This document shows positions 36,687 to 44,580 of a DNA stretch of 64,000 nucleotides, piece after piece. Source of the DNA: Mucilaginibacter sp. KACC 22773 (GTDB taxonomy: Bacteria > Bacteroidota > Bacteroidia > Sphingobacteriales > Sphingobacteriaceae); the NCBI RefSeq assembly GCF_028736215.1, contig NZ_CP117883.1:4154001-4218000 (forward strand), read 5' to 3'. Under the pieces are notes generated by a model. The model was given only the letters and a program-made list of their open reading frames with translations, had not been told where the DNA came from and made no database searches. Every line of letters starts with the position of its first letter. The stretch's first letter is position 1. The translations under genes and the position numbers were made by a program.

Positions 36687-36857
36687 GACTCACCCGGCGA
36701 GGCTGCGCCCGCAACCCTCCTTCGGCTTCGCCGGAAAGAGGGGCTTGAAAATTTATTGTTTATTTTTTCTATATAATATATTGATATTCAGTATTCAAGC
36801 CCCTCTTTCCACCGCAGGTGAAGAGAGGGTGACAAGCGCAGCGATGTCTGGTGAGTC
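36687..36857. repeat. MITE-like element with GACTCACC / GGTGAGTC ends (copy 1)
   Basis: The 171-bp element has perfect 8-bp inverted ends (36687-36694, 36850-36857), a GC-rich outer arm with TTCGGCTTCGCCGGAAAGAG, and an AT-rich centre. Its arms (GCCCCTCTTTCC and GGAAAGAGGGGC) can form one long hairpin. A related 273-bp element is at 60181-60453. No ORF is credible. Confidence 0.8.
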
Positions 36858-36943
36858 TTAACCGCCATGCGATATACGTCTTTTCCCAAGTAACGAATCA
36901 TACATCTCCCCCGTTTTATTTTCCTGCGTACTTCCCCCCGGGT

Positions 36944-37009
36944 GTGACCAGCGTCACTTTTTGGGGTGCCTGTTGTCATGGTGCGCCCTGCAAATTCCAG
37001 GGATATTTG
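36944..37009 (+). promoter_or_regulatory. CRP/FNR-type site and -7 element upstream of the small membrane gene and adh
   Basis: GTGACCAGCGTCAC (36944-36957, centre 36950.5) is followed by GATATTTG (37002-37009), ending 58.5 bp from the centre. The same octamer at the same distance is found before the divergent usp gene at 21979. Confidence 0.75.
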
Positions 37010-37031
37010 CGGTATAAAAATAAATTGAATC

Positions 37032-37379
37032 ATGGAAACTACAATGAGTACCCGTGTCCAATGGACCACCAAACCAACAACAGAAAAAAACACCCAAAGT
37101 TTAACTTACAAATGGAACACCTTTGTAAATAGCCAGGCCGATAGTAAAACATTATGGTTTCTGGTATCACTGGTTTTTCAGGGTGTATTTTTTTTACCGG
37201 TACCCGCCATATTGTTATATTATTTTAACGCCCCTATACTTGTTTTGGTTGTAACCTTAACGTTATTTTTTGCCAACATTATTGCTGGTATGGGCGGCGC
37301 CGGCATTAAAACCTTGCTTACCCTGTTTGCTGCAAGCATAGCGCTTCATGCCCTGATGCTTATTGTATTTACTATTTAA
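37032..37379 (+). CDS. Small membrane protein of unknown function in the low-oxygen regulon
   Basis: The 115-residue product has a polar N-terminus of about 40 residues and three hydrophobic segments (about 43-62, 67-85, 92-114). Either the ATG at 37032 or the next at 37047 could be the start. No family is recognised. It directly precedes the alcohol dehydrogenase gene by 7 bp and follows a strong regulon promoter, so it is likely co-expressed with it under low oxygen. Confidence 0.7.
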   Translation: METTMSTRVQWTTKPTTEKNTQSLTYKWNTFVNSQADSKTLWFLVSLVFQGVFFLPVPAILLYYFNAPILVLVVTLTLFFANIIAGMGGAGIKTLLTLFAASIALHALMLIVFTI

Positions 37380-37386
37380 TATACCT

Positions 37387-38421
37387 ATGATACCTCAAAA
37401 AATGAAAGCAGCCGTAATACGTGAGTTTGGCGCACCACTACAAATTGAAGACGTGGAGGTTAAAACCCCGAACGCAAACCAGATATTGGTTAAAGTAATT
37501 TCCTGTGGTGTTTGCCACACCGACTTGCACGCCTGCAATGGCGACTGGCCGGTAAAACCCAAACTACCCCTTATTCCGGGTCATGAAGCTATTGGCTATG
37601 TTGTGGCCCTGGGCGCCGAAGTGAAGAACGTAAAAGAAGGAGATATTGTAGGTGTGCCCTGGCTGCACAGCGCCTGCGGCTGTTGCGAGTTTTGTATTAC
37701 AGGCTGGGAAACCCTTTGCGGAACCCAGCAAAACGGTGGCTACAGTGTAGATGGCGGCTTTGCCGAGTACGTTTTGGCCGACCCGCGTTATGTGGCGCAC
37801 TTCCCTGCGGGCATTAATTTTACCGAGATGGCGCCTATTATTTGTGCCGGTGTAACGGTGTATAAAGGATTAAAAGAAACGGAAGTGAAACCTGGCGAAT
37901 GGGTAGCTATATCCGGCGTTGGTGGCTTAGGCCACCTTGCTGTGCAATATGCCAAGGCCATGGGCATGCACGTGGCGGCAATTGATGTTGCTGATGACAA
38001 ACTGGCACTCGCCCAAAAATTAGGCGCCGAACTGGTTGTTAATGCTAACGAACAAGATCCTGGCGCGTACCTGCAAAAAGAAACCGGCGGTATGCATGGT
38101 GTTTTGGTTACGGCAGTATCGCCAATAGCTTTTAGCCAGGGGATCTCGGCGCTGCGCCGCAAAGGTACCATCGCGCTTAACGGCTTGCCCAAAGGTGCCT
38201 TTGACCTGCCTATATTTGAAACCGTGCTTAACCGCTATACGGTAAGAGGATCAATAGTTGGTACCCGTAAAGATATGGAAGAAGCCATTGCGTTTGCGGT
38301 TGAGGGCAAGGTTAAAGCAACCGTACACGCCGCCAAATTAGAGGATATCAACACGGTGTTTGACGATATGAAAGCCGGCAAAATTGACGGCCGCGTTGTA
38401 TTAGAGATAGCCAAACCATAA
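37387..38421 (+). CDS. Zinc-dependent alcohol dehydrogenase (AdhP-like, MDR family)
   Basis: I choose the ATG at 37387, just past the upstream stop; 37402 is also possible. The 345-residue product has the catalytic zinc ligands C40, H66 and C153, the structural zinc cysteines C97, C100, C103, C111, and a nucleotide-binding GVGGLGHLAVQYAKAMG. It resembles bacterial propanol-preferring alcohol dehydrogenases that interconvert aldehydes and primary alcohols with NAD. Placed behind a regulon promoter, it probably helps dispose of reducing equivalents when oxygen is short (inference). Confidence 0.92.
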   Translation: MIPQKMKAAVIREFGAPLQIEDVEVKTPNANQILVKVISCGVCHTDLHACNGDWPVKPKLPLIPGHEAIGYVVALGAEVKNVKEGDIVGVPWLHSACGCCEFCITGWETLCGTQQNGGYSVDGGFAEYVLADPRYVAHFPAGINFTEMAPIICAGVTVYKGLKETEVKPGEWVAISGVGGLGHLAVQYAKAMGMHVAAIDVADDKLALAQKLGAELVVNANEQDPGAYLQKETGGMHGVLVTAVSPIAFSQGISALRRKGTIALNGLPKGAFDLPIFETVLNRYTVRGSIVGTRKDMEEAIAFAVEGKVKATVHAAKLEDINTVFDDMKAGKIDGRVVLEIAKP

Positions 38422-38461
38422 AATATCGCCCCAAAAATCAACATCATAATCCAAACAAAAG

Positions 38462-38483
38462 CCAGGAACCTAAAAGTTACCTG
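38462..38483 (+). terminator. Terminator after the alcohol dehydrogenase gene
   Basis: CCAGG with AAC (from 38462) pairs with GTTACCTGG before a TTTTTATTT run, 40 bp after the stop. The stem has a small bulge. Confidence 0.7.
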
Positions 38484-38605
38484 GTTTTTATTTGGGCTAA
38501 AAAATACTATGGACATAAGCTTAAGGCAGAATGCGAAAATCAGGCTGAAGCCAACGGCAATGAACTAATGCATAAAGCTACCGTGTACCAACATCTTTTC
38601 AACAA

Positions 38606-38769
38606 AAAATGTCATTTCGACGAGGTACGAGGAGAAATCTTCTACGCCTTGCTATATCTACAATACTTCGTGGAATGTAGGGCGTAAAAGATTTTTCGCT
38701 GCGCTCAAGAGATAGTTTCTCCTCTCCCCCTGTACACAATCCCCTTCAGATTCGTCGAAATGACATTTT
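38606..38769. repeat. MITE-like element with 18-bp terminal inverted repeats
   Basis: AAAATGTCATTTCGACGA (38606-38623) and its exact complement (38752-38769) bound a 164-bp non-coding unit lying between the convergent adh and hemN genes. The termini match a kind of dispersed repeat common between genes in Sphingobacteria (recollection, not searched). The rest of the 370-bp gap holds only the adh terminator and an uninformative stretch. Confidence 0.8.
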
Positions 38770-38791
38770 GTTTTTAATTGACACTCAATTT

Positions 38792-40162
38792 TTATATAGC
38801 CATACTAAACAGCTGCGATGCAGGTTTATCGGCCCATAGGCGGGCGTCGAGGCACATGCAAATATTGCGCAGGTAGCGTTTGCCAATTTCGGTAACAGTC
38901 ATCCCCAGGGCAGTTAGTTCAACCAGGCCGTCATCTGCCAGGGCATTTAATCGCTCCAGGCCATCAGCTACGGCAGCGCAAGGCTGGCCATGATGGTTCC
39001 ACACTGTTTGGCCTTTGCACATAATGTTCAGGATATGTTTCCTTACAATCAAATCCTCTGCAGTTAAAATATGGCCTTTAAACACCGGCAGTTGCCCTGC
39101 AGTTGTAAGTTGCAGGTACTCGTCAACCGTTTTTACATTTTGGGCAAAAGCATACCATGAATCGCTTATAGATGATACGCCCAAGCCAATTTGCAACTGT
39201 GTATGCTGGTGGGTGTACCCCATAAAATTACGATGCAGTTTGCCATTTTGTTCTGCGTGTAAAAGCTCATCGCCGGGCAGTGCAAAATGATCCATACCAA
39301 TTTCATGGTAGCCGTAGTGCATTAGCAAAGCCCTGCCTGTTTCGTGCAGTTTGGTTTTGGCGGCAGCATCGGGCAGGTCCTGCTCAGTAAAACGCCTTTG
39401 GCCGGGTTTTATCCATGGCACGTGGGCATAACTGTAAAAAGCAATCCTATCCGGCCTGAATAAGGCTACCTTGTTCATGGTATCGGCAAGGCCGGCCAAA
39501 GTTTGCAAAGGCAGTCCGTATATTAAATCGTAATTGATTGATGTATAGCCTATCCGGCGGGCCTGCTGGGTTACGGCCATCACCTGATCGGGAGTTTGAT
39601 GCCTGTTGATGATAAACTGCACTTTGGGGTCAAAATCCTGTATCCCCAATGAAAGCCTCCTGAAACCAAGATCATACAAAACCTGCAGGTGATCTACCGT
39701 TGTATTTGCCGGGTGCGCCTCAAAACTAAATTCGGCATCAGGATGAACTTTGGCTTTTTTAATAATGCCATTTATCAGCATTTGCAGGTTTTTGGGGGCA
39801 AAAAAAGTAGGTGTACCCCCGCCCAGGTGAATTTCCCTTATTACGGGCATATCGTTAAACATTGCTAAATAAATAGCCCATTCTTTTAAAACAGCCGCTA
39901 TGTAAGGTTCCTCCACCCTGTGGTTTTTGGTGATACGGGTATTGCAGCCGCAATAGGTACACAGGCTTTCGCAATAAGGTAAATGAATATATAAACTGAT
40001 GCCCGATTGGGCATTGCTTTCTGTAAACGAAAATTTAACCGATTGCTGCCACAATTCGGGGCTAAAGGTATTGGCATCCCAATAAGGCATTGTTGGATAA
40101 CTGGTGTAGCGCGGAACAGCTACATTATATTTATCAGTTAGCAGGAGCGATTTATTTTCCAT
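38792..40162 (-). CDS. hemN: Oxygen-independent coproporphyrinogen III oxidase
   Basis: The 456-residue product, the usual HemN length, has the radical-SAM cluster C64-x3-C68-x2-C71 (LPYCESLCTYCGCN), the GGGTPTF motif, and a C-terminal HemN domain. It makes protoporphyrinogen without oxygen, which supplies haem for the cbb3 oxidase under microaerobic conditions. Its start lies within the last codons of the upstream dehydrogenase gene (11-bp overlap), so the two are translationally linked and share the promoter at 41215-41258. Confidence 0.95.
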   Translation of the reverse strand: MENKSLLLTDKYNVAVPRYTSYPTMPYWDANTFSPELWQQSVKFSFTESNAQSGISLYIHLPYCESLCTYCGCNTRITKNHRVEEPYIAAVLKEWAIYLAMFNDMPVIREIHLGGGTPTFFAPKNLQMLINGIIKKAKVHPDAEFSFEAHPANTTVDHLQVLYDLGFRRLSLGIQDFDPKVQFIINRHQTPDQVMAVTQQARRIGYTSINYDLIYGLPLQTLAGLADTMNKVALFRPDRIAFYSYAHVPWIKPGQRRFTEQDLPDAAAKTKLHETGRALLMHYGYHEIGMDHFALPGDELLHAEQNGKLHRNFMGYTHQHTQLQIGLGVSSISDSWYAFAQNVKTVDEYLQLTTAGQLPVFKGHILTAEDLIVRKHILNIMCKGQTVWNHHGQPCAAVADGLERLNALADDGLVELTALGMTVTEIGKRYLRNICMCLDARLWADKPASQLFSMAI

Positions 40163-41195
40163 TATTAACGTCTGTCGTTATGTTGTTGGTTACCGTTTTC
40201 CGGCATTCTTTTGAACATGCGCAGGCTTTGCCTACGCATTTATTTTGCTGCCACAAATCAAGGCTTGATATGGTTGAGTTGGCAATTTCCTGCAATGCCT
40301 CGCGGGTAAGATATGCCTGGTGCGGAGTTACCAGCACATTGGGATGCTCCATCAGCTTATTTAGCAACGGATCTTTTACAGCATCTTTTTGATGATCTTC
40401 AAAAAATAAACCTTTCTCAAATTCATACACATCAATACCCAGGTATCCTATTTTGCCGCTTTCAATTGCCGAAAGCGCATCCGCAGTATTAATAAGCAAG
40501 CCGCGCGAGGTATTTATCAGCATTACGCCGTTTTTCATTTTCGAAATACTTTCGGCGTTTATCAAATGCTTTGTACCGGTAGTTAACGGAACGTGCAGGG
40601 TTACGATATCTGCATTTTGCAGTAAATAATCAAGCGATACCGGTTTAGCATAAATTTCATCGGCCGGAAAAAATGGGTCGTAGCCAATAACGTTGCAGGC
40701 CAGCCCATGATAAACAGCCGCCGCGGCCCGCCCGGTATTGCCTAATCCTATTATCCCTACGGTTTTTCCGGCAAAGTTAAAGCCGATGAGGCCGTCGTTC
40801 CTGAAATCAAACGCGTGGCTATGCTGATCGGCCTTCACAACCTGCCTGTTAAGGGCAAAGGCCATAGCTACGGCATGCTCGGCAATGGCTTGCGGTGAAT
40901 AAGAAGGTACGTTTGCAATTTTTATATGATGCGCGGCGGCGGCATCTTTATCGATATGATCGGTACCGGACGATCGGGTAACGATATATTTTACCCCAAG
41001 TGCAGCCAGTTTTCCTATTACAACGGCCGAAACATCATCATTGGTAAATACAATTACAGCGTCTTTACCTTCGGCATAAATAGCAGTATCGGGCCCCAAT
41101 GGATTTGAAATCAGGGTGATATCGTGTTTTTTTTGATTGGCCTTGGCCAGGTACTCTTTTTCGAAAGGTTTTATACTGTAGGCTACCGCTTTCAT
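40152..41195 (-). CDS. D-lactate dehydrogenase-like 2-hydroxyacid dehydrogenase with Cys-rich tail
   Basis: The 347-residue product has the NAD-binding GIIGLGNTGRAAAAV and catalytic R231 (INTSRGLL), a Glu at 258/260 (DVYEFEKG) and H292 (PHQAYLTREA), as in the LdhA group of D-isomer-specific dehydrogenases. After residue 315 it departs from the family with a tail NKCVGKACACSKECRK (C320, C325, C327, C331), which could bind metal or sense redox state. It overlaps hemN. Fermentative reduction of pyruvate to D-lactate under low oxygen is the likely job. Confidence 0.85.
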   Translation of the reverse strand: MKAVAYSIKPFEKEYLAKANQKKHDITLISNPLGPDTAIYAEGKDAVIVFTNDDVSAVVIGKLAALGVKYIVTRSSGTDHIDKDAAAAHHIKIANVPSYSPQAIAEHAVAMAFALNRQVVKADQHSHAFDFRNDGLIGFNFAGKTVGIIGLGNTGRAAAAVYHGLACNVIGYDPFFPADEIYAKPVSLDYLLQNADIVTLHVPLTTGTKHLINAESISKMKNGVMLINTSRGLLINTADALSAIESGKIGYLGIDVYEFEKGLFFEDHQKDAVKDPLLNKLMEHPNVLVTPHQAYLTREALQEIANSTISSLDLWQQNKCVGKACACSKECRKTVTNNITTDVNNGK

Positions 41196-41214
41196 CGTAT
41201 CTTGTTTATAAAAA

Positions 41215-41258
41215 CAAAACTACAATTGCATAAGCAGCAATAGAATGAGCACTATCAA
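41215..41258 (-). promoter_or_regulatory. Promoter of the ldh-hemN unit with a weaker CRP/FNR-type site
   Basis: ATGAGCACTATCAA (41245-41258, centre 41251.5) keeps the TGA-N6-TCA core. On the minus strand TAGTTTTG (41222-41215), a perfect TAnnTTTG, ends exactly 36.5 bp from the centre. Confidence 0.6.
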
Positions 41259-41276
41259 CTCAATAAATGATTATTA

Positions 41277-42326
41277 TCAGTTTTTCATTTTAGATAACTT
41301 TTCGGGCTGAAGAATTGTAATCAGGCTGCCTTTTTTTTCTATTATTCCTTCGTCTTTAAAGTCAGACAGCGTGCGGCTTACCGTTTCGGTAGCCATGCCG
41401 GCCATGGCGGCCAGGTCTTCGCGGGTAATTTTAATCCCATCACTATCCGCATGCTGCCGGTGCAGTCGGCATAATGCTTCGGCCATTCTTTTACGTACCG
41501 AGTGATAAGCCAGCTGCATCAACTGATCTTCTTTATCACGAATATCATTGGCAAGTAACTTGATAAATTCCCGGGCCACTTCGGGGTAATGGCTCAGCAA
41601 GTGATCTATCTGGTCTTTAGGGATAAGGCAAAGCGTGCTATCTTCAAGCGCAGTAGCTGTATCTGAAAAGGGTTCGTTAGATAAAATAGCATTAATACCC
41701 AGGTAATCTTCACCAACGTAAATACCAGTCATCAGTTCGCGTCCGTCCTCGGCAAGTTTTATTGTTTTTATACGGCCGGTTATTACAAGGTAAAGGCCGT
41801 TACCTTTATCACTCTCGTAATAAATTACCTGGTTCTTTTTAAAATGGCGGCTTTTACGCTCGCTGATTATCTTCCTTAATTCGGCCAGGCCGTCATTTTT
41901 TGCTATCAGGCCGCCCAGCCTGTCTAACGATTTACTGTAAAAGGTTTCGTGCAGTTCTTTTTTCTTCAACCGGCTTTCAATAGCATTTAAAAGTTCCATG
42001 TCATCAAAAGGCTTGGTAAGGTAATCATCAGCGCCCATTTCCATGCCTTTACGCAAATCCAGCCTTTCGGCTTTAGCCGTTAAAAATATAAAAGGAATGG
42101 CAGCTGTTTCAGGGTTTTTGTTCAGCATATATAATACGCCATAACCGTCCAGTTCGGGCATCATGATATCGCATAAAATAATATCCGGTAACTCTTTTAC
42201 GGCAATCTCTACCCCTTTTTTGCCATTATTGGCATCAAAAACCTGGTAGTTGGCAAGCTCCAGAATTTCAACCACGTTTTCGCGGATGTCGTTATTATCT
42301 TCAATGATCAAAACTTTTTTACTCAT
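41277..42326 (-). CDS. Receiver-CRP/FNR fusion transcription factor (FixJ/FixK in one protein)
   Basis: The 349-residue product joins an N-terminal receiver domain (1-120; phospho-acceptor D53 in LCDIMMPELDG, T83, K105) to a cyclic-nucleotide-like beta-roll (about 150-260) and a CRP-type winged helix (about 270-345). The recognition helix TETVSRTLSDF has E314, S317 and R318 at the places of FNR E209, S212 and R213, so a TGA-type half-site is expected. FNR-type N-terminal cluster cysteines are absent, so oxygen sensing must come through phosphorylation. It overlaps the FixL-like kinase gene by 4 bp. I infer that it binds the TGA-N6-TCA palindromes of this island. Confidence 0.92.
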   Translation of the reverse strand: MSKKVLIIEDNNDIRENVVEILELANYQVFDANNGKKGVEIAVKELPDIILCDIMMPELDGYGVLYMLNKNPETAAIPFIFLTAKAERLDLRKGMEMGADDYLTKPFDDMELLNAIESRLKKKELHETFYSKSLDRLGGLIAKNDGLAELRKIISERKSRHFKKNQVIYYESDKGNGLYLVITGRIKTIKLAEDGRELMTGIYVGEDYLGINAILSNEPFSDTATALEDSTLCLIPKDQIDHLLSHYPEVAREFIKLLANDIRDKEDQLMQLAYHSVRKRMAEALCRLHRQHADSDGIKITREDLAAMAGMATETVSRTLSDFKDEGIIEKKGSLITILQPEKLSKMKN

Positions 42327-43510
42327 GATATTGGAAAAGTTATTGTGAACAATGTACCCTGGTTAATATTGCTTTTAAACTCAACACGGCCATTCATTAA
42401 ACTGGTATAGCGTGCAACAATATTAAGGCCCAATCCCGTACCGGGAATATTGCCCGTATTATGCGCACGAAAAAATGCCTCAAACAAATGTTTCTGATCG
42501 GTATCAGGTATGCCAATGCCGTTATCTTTTATAGTTATAATACAGTTGCTATCGGCAATTTCGGTATTAAACTCGATAAAAGTATTCTCGCCCGAATATT
42601 TGATGGCATTTGACATCAGGTTAATAACACAATTTTTAAGCAGGTTAGGGTCGAGGTTTACTATACTGCGCGTGCCGGTGTGCTGATAAATAATACTTTG
42701 GTTTTGCTTGGCAACCATTTGCAGCTCTTCGGTTATTTCTTCCGAAAATTTCACCAGGTCAAACGGTGTACAGGTTGGCTCAACCCGGCCGGCCTCCAGT
42801 TTCTCGAGCGACAGAAAATCGTTAAGGATGGTTGTTAAATTGCCAACCGCGTTTTTAATTTTTGCTACATGCTTGCGGATGTTGGCATTATCATAAGGCT
42901 GGGCATATTTTTCTATTAGCGACGCCGATAGCTGCACGGCGCTTAAAGGCGTCCTGAACTCGTGCGAGGCCATAGATACAAAACGGCTTTTTAAATGCCC
43001 CAGTTCCTTCTCTTTTTCAAGCGAAACACTCACCTCTTCTTTTGCCTGTTGCAGTGCGCCTACTGTATTTTTAAGTGTTTGTGTACGCTGCTCAACCAAA
43101 TCTTCCAGGTGGGCGGCATAATCCCGCAACTGCTCCTCGGCTTCTTTTTCCCTTGAAAGGTCGTGTATAAAACCGGCGTAAATCTTTCTGCCGGCAAAAT
43201 CAACTTCGCTTACTGCGAGCCTGAAGGGGAAGGTTGTACCATCTGTTCGTAAACCCGTAACCTCCCGGCCGATGCCTATAATATGAGGATCGTTTGTTTG
43301 CTGATAACGGTGGATGTACTCGTCATGTTGTGCCTTATATGGCTGCGGCATCAGTACCGATATATTTTTGCCAATAACATCTTCCGGCGTACACAAAAAC
43401 AGCTTGCAAGCCGAAGGGTTAATCGTTTCTACGATGCCCCGTCCGTTGATAGTAATTATACCATCAATGGCGTTTTCAATAATAGCTTTTAGTAAGGCCG
43501 CATTTTCCAT
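42323..43510 (-). CDS. FixL-like haem-PAS sensor histidine kinase
   Basis: The 395-residue soluble protein has one PAS domain (about 1-120), a coiled linker, a HisKA domain with phospho-His H183 (MASHEFRTPLS) and an ATPase domain (NLMSNAIKYS, DNGIGIP, GTGLGL). Within the PAS domain, QHDEYIHRY and DPHIIGIGREVTG align with the haem pocket of Bradyrhizobium FixL: H62 matches the haem ligand H200, R68 matches R206, H76 matches H214, and R82 matches R220, all at one constant offset. I infer haem binding and direct oxygen sensing. There is no membrane segment. Its partner is the receiver-CRP protein encoded next, with ATGA overlap. Confidence 0.92.
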   Translation of the reverse strand: MENAALLKAIIENAIDGIITINGRGIVETINPSACKLFLCTPEDVIGKNISVLMPQPYKAQHDEYIHRYQQTNDPHIIGIGREVTGLRTDGTTFPFRLAVSEVDFAGRKIYAGFIHDLSREKEAEEQLRDYAAHLEDLVEQRTQTLKNTVGALQQAKEEVSVSLEKEKELGHLKSRFVSMASHEFRTPLSAVQLSASLIEKYAQPYDNANIRKHVAKIKNAVGNLTTILNDFLSLEKLEAGRVEPTCTPFDLVKFSEEITEELQMVAKQNQSIIYQHTGTRSIVNLDPNLLKNCVINLMSNAIKYSGENTFIEFNTEIADSNCIITIKDNGIGIPDTDQKHLFEAFFRAHNTGNIPGTGLGLNIVARYTSLMNGRVEFKSNINQGTLFTITFPIS

Positions 43511-43543
43511 ATACAGGTGTTTTCCATAAACTGATAAACATCA

Positions 43544-43609
43544 CAAATATTAGCATAAACAGCCGATTAAAATATAATTGTTTTCATGTATAAATGTGAC
43601 GATGATCAT
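43544..43609 (-). promoter_or_regulatory. Promoter of the sensor kinase operon with CRP/FNR-type site (autoregulation)
   Basis: GTGACGATGATCAT (43596-43609, centre 43602.5) is followed on the minus strand by AATATTTG (43551-43544), ending 58.5 bp from the centre. This suggests that the fusion regulator controls its own operon. Confidence 0.65.
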
Positions 43610-43677
43610 TTTTTATTCGTTTACGCTATAGTGCCTTGCCCGGCCGCCCGGTAAACTGACAACAAACATGTACTATA

Positions 43678-43721
43678 ATGTTCGTTGTCATGTTTTGAGC
43701 AATAAATAACTTAAACCTTTA
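43678..43721 (+). promoter_or_regulatory. Weaker CRP/FNR-type site upstream of the LOG-family gene
   Basis: ATGTTCGTTGTCAT (43678-43691, centre 43684.5) differs from the core at one base. AACCTTTA (43714-43721) ends 36.5 bp from the centre. Confidence 0.45.
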
Positions 43722-43759
43722 CGTTGTATTTGATGGATATTAACCTAATAAAAATAAAC

Positions 43760-44485
43760 ATGAATAATGCAGAGATACAATTTCTTGAAGGCCCGCAATC
43801 AAGGTTAAGCGAACTCAAATTTACGTTTAAAACCATGGCCGATCTGATACACGGCGTTAGGGCCCTGCATTTTATTGGCCCATGTATAACCGTTTTCGGA
43901 TCGGCCAGGTACCCGGAAGATCACCCTTACTACCAGCTTACCAGGAAGGCGGCCGGCGAATTTGCCAGGCTTGGTTTTACTATTCTTACGGGTGGCGGCC
44001 CCGGATTGATGGAAGCTGCCAACCGTGGCGCCAAAGACGTTGGGGGCCGCTCGGTTGGCTGTAATATTCAGCTGCCGGTTGAACAAAAGCCCAATCCCTA
44101 CCTCGATAAGTGGGTGTACATGAAGCACTTTTTTTTGCGTAAGGTTTTACTGGTAAAATACTCGTTCGCATTTATAGTGATGCCTGGCGGCTACGGCACT
44201 TTAGACGAATATTTTGAAGCGCTTACCCTTATCCAAACACATAAAATAAACAATTTTCCGGTAATCATTTTCGGCACAGAATACCACAAAGAACTGGTTA
44301 AGCATATACAGGTTATGAAAGAGAACGCCACAATAGGCGAACTTGACGCCAGCCTTTGCCTGGTTACCGATGATATTGAAGAGGCTGTAAACCTTATCAA
44401 AGAAAAAAGCATTAAACAATATGGCCTGAAAGCAAAAGCTAAGCCTAAACCAATTAAATGGCTGTTTGAGCGTGCCCTTAATTAA
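43760..44485 (+). CDS. LOG-family (TIGR00730) nucleotide phosphoribohydrolase-like protein
   Basis: The best start is the ATG at 43760 (MNNAEIQF); the ATG at 43733 would leave almost no leader if the predicted promoter is right. The 241-residue product has the family signature PGGYGTLDEYFEALTLIQ and an earlier TGGGPGLMEAANRGAKDVGG, both characteristic of LOG / lysine-decarboxylase-like proteins that cleave the ribose phosphate from nucleoside monophosphates (cytokinin-activating or PpnN-like). Why it sits in a low-oxygen island is unclear; a role in nucleotide control under stress is possible. Confidence 0.88.
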   Translation: MNNAEIQFLEGPQSRLSELKFTFKTMADLIHGVRALHFIGPCITVFGSARYPEDHPYYQLTRKAAGEFARLGFTILTGGGPGLMEAANRGAKDVGGRSVGCNIQLPVEQKPNPYLDKWVYMKHFFLRKVLLVKYSFAFIVMPGGYGTLDEYFEALTLIQTHKINNFPVIIFGTEYHKELVKHIQVMKENATIGELDASLCLVTDDIEEAVNLIKEKSIKQYGLKAKAKPKPIKWLFERALN

Positions 44486-44492
44486 CTTAAAG

Positions 44493-44536
44493 ATGACCAC
44501 GATCATTTTTTATTTATAAAAGGCCGGCTAATTTTA
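44493..44536 (+). promoter_or_regulatory. CRP/FNR-type site and -7 element upstream of the 137-residue helical protein
   Basis: ATGACCACGATCAT (44493-44506, centre 44499.5) is followed by TAATTTTA (44529-44536), ending 36.5 bp from the centre; the same octamer serves ccoNO. The box lies in the loop of a GGCCGG/CCGGCC hairpin (44522-44542), which could also be a weak terminator of the upstream gene. Confidence 0.6.
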
Positions 44537-44580
44537 CCGGCCAAGCAATAATGCAATCTTAAATAATTAGTAAATTAAAT

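Noticed and set aside
38484..38605. Possible coding remnant between adh and the 18-bp-TIR element
   Set aside because: One frame looks coding-like but has no start, no family resemblance and runs into the repeat.
43596..43609. Site serving the LOG-family gene as well
   Set aside because: No -7 element lies 36.5 or 58.5 bp away on the plus strand; the weaker site at 43678 fits that gene better.
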